Source of the DNA: JAAZFE01 sp034005635
GTDB lineage: Bacteria; Verrucomicrobiota; Kiritimatiellia; CAIQIC01; Lenti-01
Direction of reading: 5' to 3'
Assembly (NCBI GenBank): GCA_034005635.1
Contig: JAVEUJ010000117.1
Span: forward strand, 1 to 7,900
DNA length: 7,900 bases
Part shown: one piece after another, positions 1 through 4,180 of the stretch
Position numbering within the stretch: position 1 is the stretch's first letter
Layout: every line of letters starts with the position of its first letter
The notes under the pieces: model-generated
What the model was told of the DNA's origin: nothing
Databases searched by the model: none
What the model saw: only the letters and a program-made list of their open reading frames with translations
Program-made: the position numbers and the translations under genes

Positions 1-86
1 TACGGATCACTCTCAATGCCCGTACCGGCAAAGACTGACCCACACAGGAACATTCCAACCATTAAAATCCCAGTTAATTTTCTCAT
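1..86 (-). CDS. Secreted protein, N-terminal fragment (partial)
   Basis: An ATG at 86 (minus) opens a frame of 28 codons that runs off the left edge. The visible residues form a textbook signal peptide: a basic start (MRKLTG), a hydrophobic stretch (ILMVGMFLCG) and a likely cleavage site after SVFA, before GTGIESDP. The start is supported by GGAG on the minus strand 11 bases upstream. The mature protein lies outside the window, so only export can be claimed. The cysteine in the hydrophobic core is followed by GSVFA; this is not a convincing lipobox, so signal peptidase I processing is more likely than a lipoprotein. Confidence 0.7.
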   Translation of the reverse strand, partial: MRKLTGILMVGMFLCGSVFAGTGIESDP

Positions 87-151
87 GAATTCCGTTTCTC
101 CATTCCTGACTACGACGCTGCGCACGACCAACAACTTGTTAGCATCTCATT

Positions 152-180
152 AAAATACGCCTGCCCGCACTTCGATACAA
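152..180 (-). promoter_or_regulatory. Candidate promoter for the left-edge gene
   Basis: Read on the minus strand, TTGTAT (180-175) and TATTTT (157-152) are 17 bases apart, a sigma-70-like spacing, with weak -35 and fair -10 matches. A-rich DNA at 181-204 lies just upstream, as an UP element would. Transcription would start near 145, leaving a leader of about 60 bases before the ATG at 86. The evidence is sequence match only. Confidence 0.3.
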
Positions 181-243
181 ATAAAAAACACTCAAAAAAG
201 AAAATCGTTCTACTCAGTTTTGTAGTCCAACAGCCACGCCATA

Positions 244-290
244 TTGGCTAATTCTTGTCATTTTCAGTGTTTTTAGCCAATTTTTTGGCT
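244..290. repeat. Nested TTGGCTAA/TTAGCCAA inverted repeats
   Basis: TTGGCTAA (244-251) is the exact reverse complement of TTAGCCAA (273-280). AGCCAA (275-280) can instead pair with TTGGCT (285-290) across a TTTT loop. The middle copy can therefore pair with either neighbour. No gene ends nearby on the plus strand, so a terminator is unlikely. A binding site or a by-product of the degenerate repeat in the same region are both possible. Confidence 0.4.
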
Positions 291-346
291 GTTTTGGGCT
301 ATTCTGGGCTGTTTTTCAGTATTCCCGGGTGTTTTCTGGCCATTTT
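261..346. repeat. Degenerate 10-bp repeat with helically phased T-tracts
   Basis: T-runs of four to six bases start at 261, 271, 281, 292, 312, 332 and 343, close to one per helical turn. Several units share TTTTGGGCT-like text. Phased A/T-tracts of this kind are known to bend DNA. The block lies about 115-200 bases upstream of the candidate start site of the left-edge gene. Confidence 0.5.
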
Positions 347-362
347 CACCACAGAGGACTCC

Positions 363-460
363 GCGCGGCATAACCGCAACCAAAGAAGATAAGACCACCA
401 CGGATCACACTGATTACACAGATGGAGGGAATCAGGAATGAATCTGAACTCAAGAACTCA
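363..460 (+). repeat. Left arm of a two-block inverted repeat
   Basis: Bases 363-423 match the reverse complement of 1097-1157 without gaps at about 54 of 61 positions by eye. Bases 438-460 match the reverse complement of 1049-1071 at 22 of 23. The blocks occur in the same order in both arms, with unequal spacers of 14 and 25 bases. The first block contains the period-9 text ACGGATCACACTGATTACAC and a small hairpin GCGG-CATAA-CCGC. Confidence 0.7.
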
Positions 461-497
461 TGAAAAGCCGGAAACGTCAGACTCACGCCAATCCTAT

Positions 498-511
498 AGC
501 CTCCAGTCTGT
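498..511 (+). repeat. Degenerate AGTCTNN heptamer repeat
   Basis: Two heptamers (AGCCTCC and AGTCTGT) follow CCTATAGC. This is a short relative of the arrays at 2473, 2746, 3940 and 4087, with the same CTATAG lead-in as two of them. Confidence 0.45.
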
Positions 512-719
512 CTGTCCCAATTTGTGTCCATTCGTACTACAATCCCGTAACACTGTGTTTTTAAAACGCGTTCTCATGTTACCATCTCCATAACTCACTT
601 TTTAACAGGATTTTACAGGATTAGAAATGATGAAGGACAGAGGGGGAAAACGTGGCTCTCGTAGCGTGGACCTCCCGGTCCGCGCATCTTTCAGTTCTGT
701 TGCACGGCTTCTTCTGCTC

Positions 720-749
720 GGCGCGCCCAGCGGGCGCACCTACAGGAAA
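720..749 (-). repeat. REP-like element, class I (copy 1)
   Basis: Stem arms GCGCCC (723-728) and GGGCGC (732-737) pair perfectly around a 3-base loop. CTAC at 740-743 makes this, on the minus strand, GTAG followed by two bases and the hairpin. The same 30-base unit is present without change at 944-973 and 2546-2575. Confidence 0.7.
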
Positions 750-777
750 ACCCGTTGCCCTGTCCGCCCTGTTCGCT

Positions 778-803
778 CTGTAGCTGCGCTCGTTGAGCGC
801 GGC
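778..803 (+). repeat. REP-like element, class I variant (copy 2)
   Basis: GTAG (780-783), two bases, then stem GCGCTC (786-791), loop GTT and GAGCGC (795-800). The loop differs from the GCT of the copy at 1199, but the stem is kept. It lies 28 bases from the copy at 720-749 and points the opposite way, so the two GTAG feet face each other. Confidence 0.65.
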
Positions 804-830
804 TTTTCCGTCTGTTTCACTTTCGATCCC

Positions 831-854
831 GGGCAGGACGGAGCCTGCCCCTCC
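831..854 (-). repeat. REP-like hairpin with GGAG foot
   Basis: GGGCAGG (831-837) and CCTGCCC (844-850) form a perfect 7-bp stem with a 6-base loop. The adjoining CTCC (851-854) reads GGAG on the minus strand, in the place held by GTAG in the other hairpins. It occurs once in this window, so membership of the family is inferred from layout. Confidence 0.5.
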
Positions 855-943
855 AGAAATCTTATTCGTAAAATTCCCACCACGGGCGGGCAAGCGAGTG
901 ATTTGTAGTTGAACTCTTCGGCTGTTCGCCCTTTTCCCGACCG

Positions 944-973
944 GGCGCGCCCAGCGGGCGCACCTACAGGAAA
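944..973 (-). repeat. REP-like element, class I (copy 3)
   Basis: Identical over 30 bases to 720-749: stem 947-952 with 956-961, CTAC at 964-967. It is preceded at 920 by GGCTGTTCGCCC, a linker that also joins two elements at 2522-2545. Confidence 0.7.
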
Positions 974-1048
974 GCCGTCTAACCTACCCCATTCCCTATC
1001 TGTGTCCATCCGTGTTCATTCGTGGTTGTCTTCCCGGCTGTTCTTTCC

Positions 1049-1157
1049 TGAGTTCATGAGTTCAGATTCATTTTCCTCTTTGTCCCCCTTTTCCCAATCT
1101 GTGAAATCAGTGTAATCCGTGGTGGTCTTAATCCCTTTGGTTGCGGCTATGCCGCGC
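1049..1157 (-). repeat. Right arm of the two-block inverted repeat
   Basis: Partner of 363-460. The outer end holds a better hairpin than the left arm, GCGGC-TAT-GCCGC at 1143-1155. The inner block is built from a near-tandem GAGTTCA pair. No transposase or other gene lies between the arms. Confidence 0.7.
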
Positions 1158-1198
1158 CGTGTTCATTTGTGGTTGGCTGCTACGGCTGCCCATCCACC

Positions 1199-1240
1199 CT
1201 GTAGCTGCGCTCGCTGAGCGCGGCGGCTGTTCACCCCTAC
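1199..1240 (+). repeat. Composite of two facing REP-like elements
   Basis: GTAG (1201-1204), two bases, then stem GCGCTC (1207-1212), loop GCT and GAGCGC (1216-1221). An outer GC pair and a T-G wobble lengthen the stem. Just downstream, GGCTGTTCACCC (1225-1236) plus CTAC (1237-1240) looks like a decayed copy of the GGCTGCGCAGCC-CTAC element at 4012-4027 in the opposite orientation. The first 34 bases recur at 2496-2529 with a few changes. Confidence 0.6.
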
Positions 1241-1286
1241 ATGCTGCGACGCAACCTAACCATCCCCGGGACAAGCCCGGGGGATT
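1235..1286 (+). repeat. 52-base direct repeat with CCCCGGG hairpin (copy 1)
   Basis: Near-identical to 4022-4074, with two substitutions and one indel by eye. It contains the stem CCCCGGG (1264-1270), loop ACAAG and CCCGGGG (1276-1282). The second copy has the loop GCAAG. The copies are about 2.8 kb apart in the same orientation and enclose the two-gene module and the DUF481-like gene. Confidence 0.75.
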
Positions 1287-1390
1287 CCCCACACGAACAG
1301 TGAAGATCGAATATAGTAATCCACGCCCCTCTGCTCCTCTATTTTTTCGCCCTGTTGCCAAAGGATGCGCCGAGCCCTATAGTCAAAGAC

Positions 1391-1621
1391 ATGAACGGTG
1401 ATATACAGGTGAGGGATTCCACGGAAGCCCAGCGGGAGTTTTCCAAGTTGGTCGAGGAACAAGCGGCCTGTTGCCTCTGGTTCCTGCAGGAACCCCGCAA
1501 GATTTCCGTGATGGACCCCGCTGCAGAAACCGTACTCAACGCGATTATTCGCCATGGAACCCAGCCGGCATGGCAACAGGCGAAGGAGCTACAGGCATGG
1601 CGCTTTCACAACATCAAGTAA
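1391..1621 (+). CDS. Small unknown protein, possible antitoxin partner
   Basis: 76 residues, starting MNGDIQVRDSTEAQREFSK and ending in KELQAWRFHNIK. The family is not recognised. The protein is acidic to neutral, probably mostly helical, soluble, and without a signal peptide. A helix-rich middle (EFSKLVEEQAACCLWFLQ) contains two adjacent cysteines and aromatic residues that could form a partner-binding face. The last 25 bases overlap the next gene, whose ribosome binding site lies inside this frame, so the two are very likely translationally coupled. This small-gene-then-nucleotidyltransferase order fits an antitoxin preceding its toxin, but it is much shorter than AbiEi and no winged-helix domain is seen. 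The start is uncertain: no good Shine-Dalgarno precedes ATG 1391. A TTG at 1355 and a GTG at 1409 are in-frame alternatives. Confidence 0.6.
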   Translation: MNGDIQVRDSTEAQREFSKLVEEQAACCLWFLQEPRKISVMDPAAETVLNAIIRHGTQPAWQQAKELQAWRFHNIK

Positions 1622-2412
1622 ACGTTCTCCGCCTGCTGGCCGCAGGCCGAAAAGCGGGCGGGGAAAGCTACGTAGCCGGTGGTGTGGCGCTAAATCAGGC
1701 GCTCGGCACCCCGCGGCTTTCCCTCGACATCGATTTATTCCATGACACCGACGAAGCACTGGCCATTTCATGGGCGGAAGACCGTAAGCAATTGCAAGCG
1801 GCTGGATTCTCGGTAAAACTCATCCGTGAGAGTGCCGCTTTTGTCGAGGCGCTGGCAGAACAAAACGGGGAGCAGGTCCTGATCCAATGGGCCCGGGATA
1901 GCGCCTTTCGGTTTTTCCCGCTGGTGGAAGATGTTGTGCTTGGGCTGACGCTGCATCCATTGGATCTGGCCACAAACAAAGTGCTGGCGCTGGCGGGACG
2001 CTTGGAGCCTCGCGATTGGGTGGACGTGTTGGAATGCCACGCGCGCTTGCAACCCCTAGGATATCTGCTGTGGGCCGCCTGCGGCAAGGACCCGGGATAT
2101 ACACCGGATTTTTTACTGGGAGAGGCCGCGCGCCAACACTATGCGCAAGTGGAATTGAATGCCTTGGCCTTTGATGGCCCCCCGCCAGATGCCGCGTCTC
2201 TCAGCCGCCGGTGGAAGACCGCTCTGGCCGAAGCGCGCAACCTGTTCGCAGTCTTGCCCTCTGCTGAAGCAGGCCACTGCGTGCTGGAAATGGATGGAGC
2301 AATCTATAGGGGAACAGCAGCCAATTTGCAGCTCGATTTGCTCGCAGGCCGGATTTTATTCCATGCGGGGCGAATCCGCGGGGTTTGGCCAACCATCAAA
2401 AACAACCCGTAG
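1597..2412 (+). CDS. AbiEii-type nucleotidyltransferase (probable toxin)
   Basis: 271 residues, a normal size for the AbiEii/AbiGii nucleotidyltransferase family, whose members act as toxins in type IV toxin-antitoxin and phage-abortive systems and transfer nucleotides to RNA targets. The fold markers are visible. YVAGGVAL (25-32) is the glycine loop. SLDIDLF (42-48) gives the metal-binding D44-x-D46. DLATNKVLAL (123-132) followed by RLEPRDWVDV (135-144) matches the conserved K...R..RD..D segment, with K128, R135, R139, D140 and D143. All key positions are present, so it looks intact. ATG 1597 is chosen because AAGGAG lies 8 bases upstream. Earlier in-frame ATGs lack a Shine-Dalgarno and would extend far into the upstream gene. 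The C-terminal 60 residues (from about 212) are not recognised and may be lineage-specific. It is cytoplasmic and probably co-transcribed with the gene at 1391. Toxicity and target are inferred from the family. Confidence 0.85.
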   Translation: MALSQHQVNVLRLLAAGRKAGGESYVAGGVALNQALGTPRLSLDIDLFHDTDEALAISWAEDRKQLQAAGFSVKLIRESAAFVEALAEQNGEQVLIQWARDSAFRFFPLVEDVVLGLTLHPLDLATNKVLALAGRLEPRDWVDVLECHARLQPLGYLLWAACGKDPGYTPDFLLGEAARQHYAQVELNALAFDGPPPDAASLSRRWKTALAEARNLFAVLPSAEAGHCVLEMDGAIYRGTAANLQLDLLAGRILFHAGRIRGVWPTIKNNP

Positions 2413-2472
2413 CCCCCCGTCTTGTCTGCCCCCTGTCCACTGCCCTCCGACCTCAGCCCCCCTACAGCCTAT

Positions 2473-2486
2473 AGTCTCCAGTCTGT
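2473..2486 (+). repeat. AGTCTNN heptamer pair
   Basis: Two units (AGTCTCC, AGTCTGT) directly after GCCTAT, the same lead-in as the array at 3940. Confidence 0.55.
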
Positions 2487-2495
2487 CTTCCCGCC

Positions 2496-2529
2496 CTGTA
2501 GCTGCGCTCGCTGAGCACGGAGGCTGTTC
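2496..2529 (+). repeat. REP-like element, class I variant (copy with stem mismatch)
   Basis: GTAG (2498-2501), then GCGCTC (2504-2509), loop GCT and GAGCAC (2513-2518). One G-to-A change leaves a mismatch in a stem that is perfect at 1207-1221. Forms a facing pair with 2546-2575. Confidence 0.65.
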
Positions 2530-2545
2530 GCCACTTTCCCAATCA

Positions 2546-2575
2546 GGCGCGCCCAGCGGGCGCACCTACAGGAAA
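2546..2575 (-). repeat. REP-like element, class I (copy 4)
   Basis: Identical over 30 bases to 720-749 and 944-973. Stem 2549-2554 with 2558-2563, CTAC at 2566-2569. Together with 2496-2529 it makes GTAG-hairpin, linker, hairpin-CTAC, the arrangement called a BIME in enterobacteria. Confidence 0.7.
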
Positions 2576-2603
2576 ACCATCTGGCCAGATCTGCTCCTAT
2601 TTG

Positions 2604-2630
2604 GGAGTGCGCGGGCATGACCGCGCTTTT
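2604..2630 (+). repeat. Hairpin with GGAG foot and 3' T-run
   Basis: GGAG (2604-2607), then GCGCGG (2609-2614), a 6-base loop and CCGCGC (2621-2626), followed by TTTT. It could be a REP-like element, or a weak intrinsic terminator for the nucleotidyltransferase transcript, whose stop codon is about 190 bases upstream. The T-run is short, so termination is uncertain. Confidence 0.45.
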
Positions 2631-2646
2631 CGTGGTTTCCCTCCTC

Positions 2647-2670
2647 GTAGGGGCTCCGCTTGCGGAGACC
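2647..2670 (+). repeat. REP-like element, class II (GCTTGC core)
   Basis: GTAG (2647-2650), GGG, then CTCCGC (2654-2659), loop TT and GCGGAG (2662-2667). The stem sequence is unrelated to class I, yet the GTAG foot is kept. Confidence 0.65.
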
Positions 2671-2692
2671 GCCCTCCCCCCTCCCCTCTCCA

Positions 2693-2717
2693 GGTCGAGC
2701 AAGCTCGACCCCTACGA
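2693..2717 (-). repeat. REP-like element, class II (GCTTGC core)
   Basis: A perfect 8-bp stem, GGTCGAGC (2693-2700) with GCTCGACC (2703-2710), and a 2-base loop. CTAC at 2712-2715 reads GTAG on the minus strand. It faces the element at 2647 across 22 bases of C/T-rich DNA. The flanks TCGTAGGGG (2646-2653 region) and CCCCTACGA are also mutually complementary. Confidence 0.65.
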
Positions 2718-2745
2718 AATCCTCCCCCCCCCTGTTTTCTTCCCC

Positions 2746-2773
2746 AGTCTCCAGTCTGTAGTCTCTCGTCTCC
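2746..2773 (+). repeat. AGTCTNN heptamer array, four units
   Basis: Four contiguous heptamers: AGTCTCC, AGTCTGT, AGTCTCT and CGTCTCC. Each keeps GTCT while the last two bases vary. Confidence 0.6.
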
Positions 2774-2802
2774 AGCCCATGGCTGCTAGGGCTGTGCCTT
2801 CT

Positions 2803-2832
2803 TTTCGCGCCTTTCGCGATTTTCGTAGTTTG
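2803..2832 (-). repeat. 30-base nonamer element, inverted partner of 5880-5909
   Basis: An exact reverse-complement match over 30 bases to 5880-5909. Internally it is three nonamers of the form TTTCGNNNN, with a TCGCG/CGCGA stem. It lies 18 bases beyond the 3' end of the DUF481-like gene. Confidence 0.8.
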
Positions 2833-2849
2833 CCTGCCCCGGTTTTTGA

Positions 2850-3842
2850 CTAAAAACTCCACACCAACGATGTCGTGGTCAGCACGTCGTTATTTTTCTT
2901 ATTTTCAGCCGGCTGGCTGTCATAGCGATTTTCCACCGTGAACCGCATGCCCAGATTAGCCACCAGAACCGATTCCAATCCTACTTCAGCATTGACGAAA
3001 TTGACCCGCGAATCTTCCAAGCTGGGCAGATATTCAATGGATTCCCACACCTGGAAGCTGGGCGTGATCATGATTTCCAGATGCTGGGCCACGCGGCCGG
3101 CCACGAAGCCTTCTGTCTCCCCACCCTTCTTTTCCGCCACATATCCTGGCCCGACCTCTACATTCAATATCGTGCGTTCTGTCCAGATCAGATGCCGGCC
3201 CAGCGAGAGACTGCCACGAACCCGATACGACAAATTGGCAATCTGATCATGAAAGGCATGCCCCGCCACAGCGACATACATTCGCTCTGAGAAGCGACAC
3301 TGAATCTGACCCTCCAGCGTGGCGTTCTCGGTGTCTTTTTCGTTGTCGCTCTCCCCATAACGTCCGGCACCTTTGAGATAATAATAATTTAGATCAGTTT
3401 CTTTGCTGGCCGTGACCGCCCCTTTGAAATTAAGGGTATCGCTATTGCCGCTGGCCGTCTGCGCCCCTAAATCCAGCTTGAATTTCCAAGCGTCTTTAGG
3501 CTTTTTAACTGTAGTAGGTCCAGATGGTTTTTTCACCTGCCCCGAGATTCCATACCGGGACCTCGCACCCTTAAACGCTTCCTTCATCTCGGCCCCGCGA
3601 TAGGCCGGGGGCGGCTTGACGGGTTTGGCGGGTACTGCAGGCTCTTCCGCCACTGCCTCAGGCGGAATAGTTGGGGAGGGGGAATCCGGGATATCCACCT
3701 CGAGCACTGGCGCGGGCAAGTCCAATTCGGCATCCGGTTCCGCTTGATTCGTCTGGGCCCACGCGAGGTCCGCAATCGCACATGCTATCACGCCGGCCCA
3801 CACAATTTCCGGCCATCGCCACGACCTTGAGCATATTTTCAT
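2850..3842 (-). CDS. DUF481-like outer-membrane beta-barrel protein
   Basis: 330 residues. A signal peptide (1-29) has a hydrophobic core (VWAGVIACAIADLAWA) with likely cleavage after AWA, before QTNQ. Next comes a Pro/Glu/Ala-rich linker (about 33-80), a basic segment with Lys-Pro pairs (about 85-118), then a predicted barrel (about 120-330). The barrel opens with WKFKLDLGAQTASGNSDTLN, the W...G...GNS.T motif of the DUF481 (YdiY-like) family. Alternating aromatic strands follow, and the protein ends in ...SLVWSF, whose terminal phenylalanine suits BamA-dependent insertion. DUF481 proteins are poorly characterised; no substrate can be named. ATG 3842 is preferred to an in-frame TTG at 3851 because it gives a normal signal peptide, although neither has a clear Shine-Dalgarno. 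An exact TTGACA lies at 3880-3875 (minus) but without a good -10. The gene stands alone, convergent with the nucleotidyltransferase gene. Confidence 0.8.
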   Translation of the reverse strand: MKICSRSWRWPEIVWAGVIACAIADLAWAQTNQAEPDAELDLPAPVLEVDIPDSPSPTIPPEAVAEEPAVPAKPVKPPPAYRGAEMKEAFKGARSRYGISGQVKKPSGPTTVKKPKDAWKFKLDLGAQTASGNSDTLNFKGAVTASKETDLNYYYLKGAGRYGESDNEKDTENATLEGQIQCRFSERMYVAVAGHAFHDQIANLSYRVRGSLSLGRHLIWTERTILNVEVGPGYVAEKKGGETEGFVAGRVAQHLEIMITPSFQVWESIEYLPSLEDSRVNFVNAEVGLESVLVANLGMRFTVENRYDSQPAENKKNNDVLTTTSLVWSF

Positions 3843-3939
3843 GGAGGCCAACGGTACGCACCCCCCGCCGCGCCTGTCAACCGCCCATGAACGTTGGTTG
3901 TGGATCGTTAGTCGTCGATCGTGACGATTCCCCGCCTAT

Positions 3940-3960
3940 AGTCTGTAGTCTCTGGTCTTC
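3940..3960 (+). repeat. AGTCTNN heptamer array, three units
   Basis: AGTCTGT, AGTCTCT and GGTCTTC in tandem, after GCCTAT. Confidence 0.55.
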
Positions 3961-3985
3961 CGCCCCTCTGCCCGGCTGCCCCATC

Positions 3986-4004
3986 CACCGGGCTTGCCCC
4001 GGTG
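3986..4004 (+). repeat. CACCGGG hairpin with GGCTTGCC core
   Basis: CACCGGG (3986-3992), loop CTTGC, CCCGGTG (3998-4004). Compared with the CCCCGGG hairpins at 1264 and 4052, the second base pair is A-T instead of C-G, a compensating change. The neighbouring GTAC (4004-4007) sits where CTAC is found in other elements. Confidence 0.55.
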
Positions 4005-4011
4005 TACTTAA

Positions 4012-4027
4012 GGCTGCGCAGCCCTAC
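4012..4027 (-). repeat. REP-like palindrome with GTAG foot
   Basis: GGCTGCGCAGCC (4012-4023) is a perfect 12-base palindrome directly followed by CTAC (4024-4027). On the minus strand it reads GTAG then the palindrome, with no spacer. Confidence 0.55.
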
Positions 4028-4074
4028 AAGCTGCGACGCCAACCTAACCATCCCCGGGGCAAGCCCGGGGGATT
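4022..4074 (+). repeat. 52-base direct repeat with CCCCGGG hairpin (copy 2)
   Basis: Partner of 1235-1286. Stem 4052-4058 with 4064-4070, loop GCAAG. The repeat starts within the CTAC of the previous element, as copy 1 starts in the CTAC of its decayed equivalent. The two modules therefore travel together. Confidence 0.75.
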
Positions 4075-4086
4075 TCTTCTGCCTAC

Positions 4087-4168
4087 AGTCTGTAGTCTCT
4101 GGTCTCCAGTCTACTGTCTCTTTTCTGTCCCCCAGTCTACAGTCTCTAGTCTCCAGTCTGTAGTCTTT
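4087..4168 (+). repeat. AGTCTNN heptamer array, ten or more units
   Basis: Two blocks of five units, 4087-4121 and 4134-4168, separated by 12 bases that break the phase. The GTCT core holds in all ten units, while bases 6-7 of each unit vary among GT, CT, CC, AC and TT. It lies 12 bases from the 3' end of the secreted-protein gene. Confidence 0.7.
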
Positions 4169-4180
4169 AGCCCCCCCCAG

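Larger units (their letters stand above)
87..1390. other. Gene-free repeat region
   Basis: About 1.3 kb with no convincing gene. The short open frames here cross repeat modules that recur in other frames and on the other strand elsewhere in the window, have no ribosome binding sites and give low-complexity Arg/Pro/Ser-rich translations. What it holds, from left to right: an AT-rich promoter-like stretch, phased T-tracts, an inverted-repeat arm, a degenerate heptamer pair, an ACAGGATT-type repeat near 605-622, REP-like hairpins, the second inverted-repeat arm, and more hairpins. The stretch 531-600 shows nothing recognisable. Confidence 0.75.
2413..2849. other. Gene-free repeat region between convergent genes
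   Basis: The 3' ends of the nucleotidyltransferase gene and of the minus-strand DUF481-like gene face each other here. The region is almost wholly repeat modules: heptamers, five hairpins with a GTAG or GGAG foot, a further heptamer run, and one nonamer element. CAGCCC (2773-2778) and GGGCTG (2789-2794) form one more possible stem. No convincing gene was found. Confidence 0.7.
3843..4180. other. Intergenic repeat region
   Basis: It lies upstream of the DUF481-like gene and downstream of the 495-aa secreted protein gene, both minus strand. It holds a short heptamer run, a CACCGGG hairpin, a palindrome with CTAC, the second 52-base direct repeat and a long heptamer array. No intrinsic terminator with a U-run was seen for the gene ending at 4181. 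The text CGGCTGCCCCATCCACC at 3973-3989 is nearly shared with 1184-1198. Confidence 0.65.

Noticed and set aside
627..1115. Short genes on both strands in the left intergenic region
   Set aside because: The same DNA modules are translated in different frames at other sites in the window, so the frames follow repeat content, not selection on protein. No ribosome binding sites were seen.
363..1157. Insertion sequence
   Set aside because: Inverted arms are present, but the interior encodes no transposase and no target duplication is evident. Kept only as a possible non-autonomous element.
1471..1596. N-terminal extension of the nucleotidyltransferase
   Set aside because: There is no Shine-Dalgarno before the earlier ATG codons, the Arg/Pro-rich extension is unlike the family, and ATG 1597 has AAGGAG at ideal spacing.
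3852..3880. Promoter for the DUF481-like gene based on an exact TTGACA
   Set aside because: The best -10 at the right distance is TACCGT, and transcription would begin almost at the start codon. Too weak to list.
4087..4168. CRISPR array
   Set aside because: The units are 7 bases with no spacers. This is a short-period repeat.
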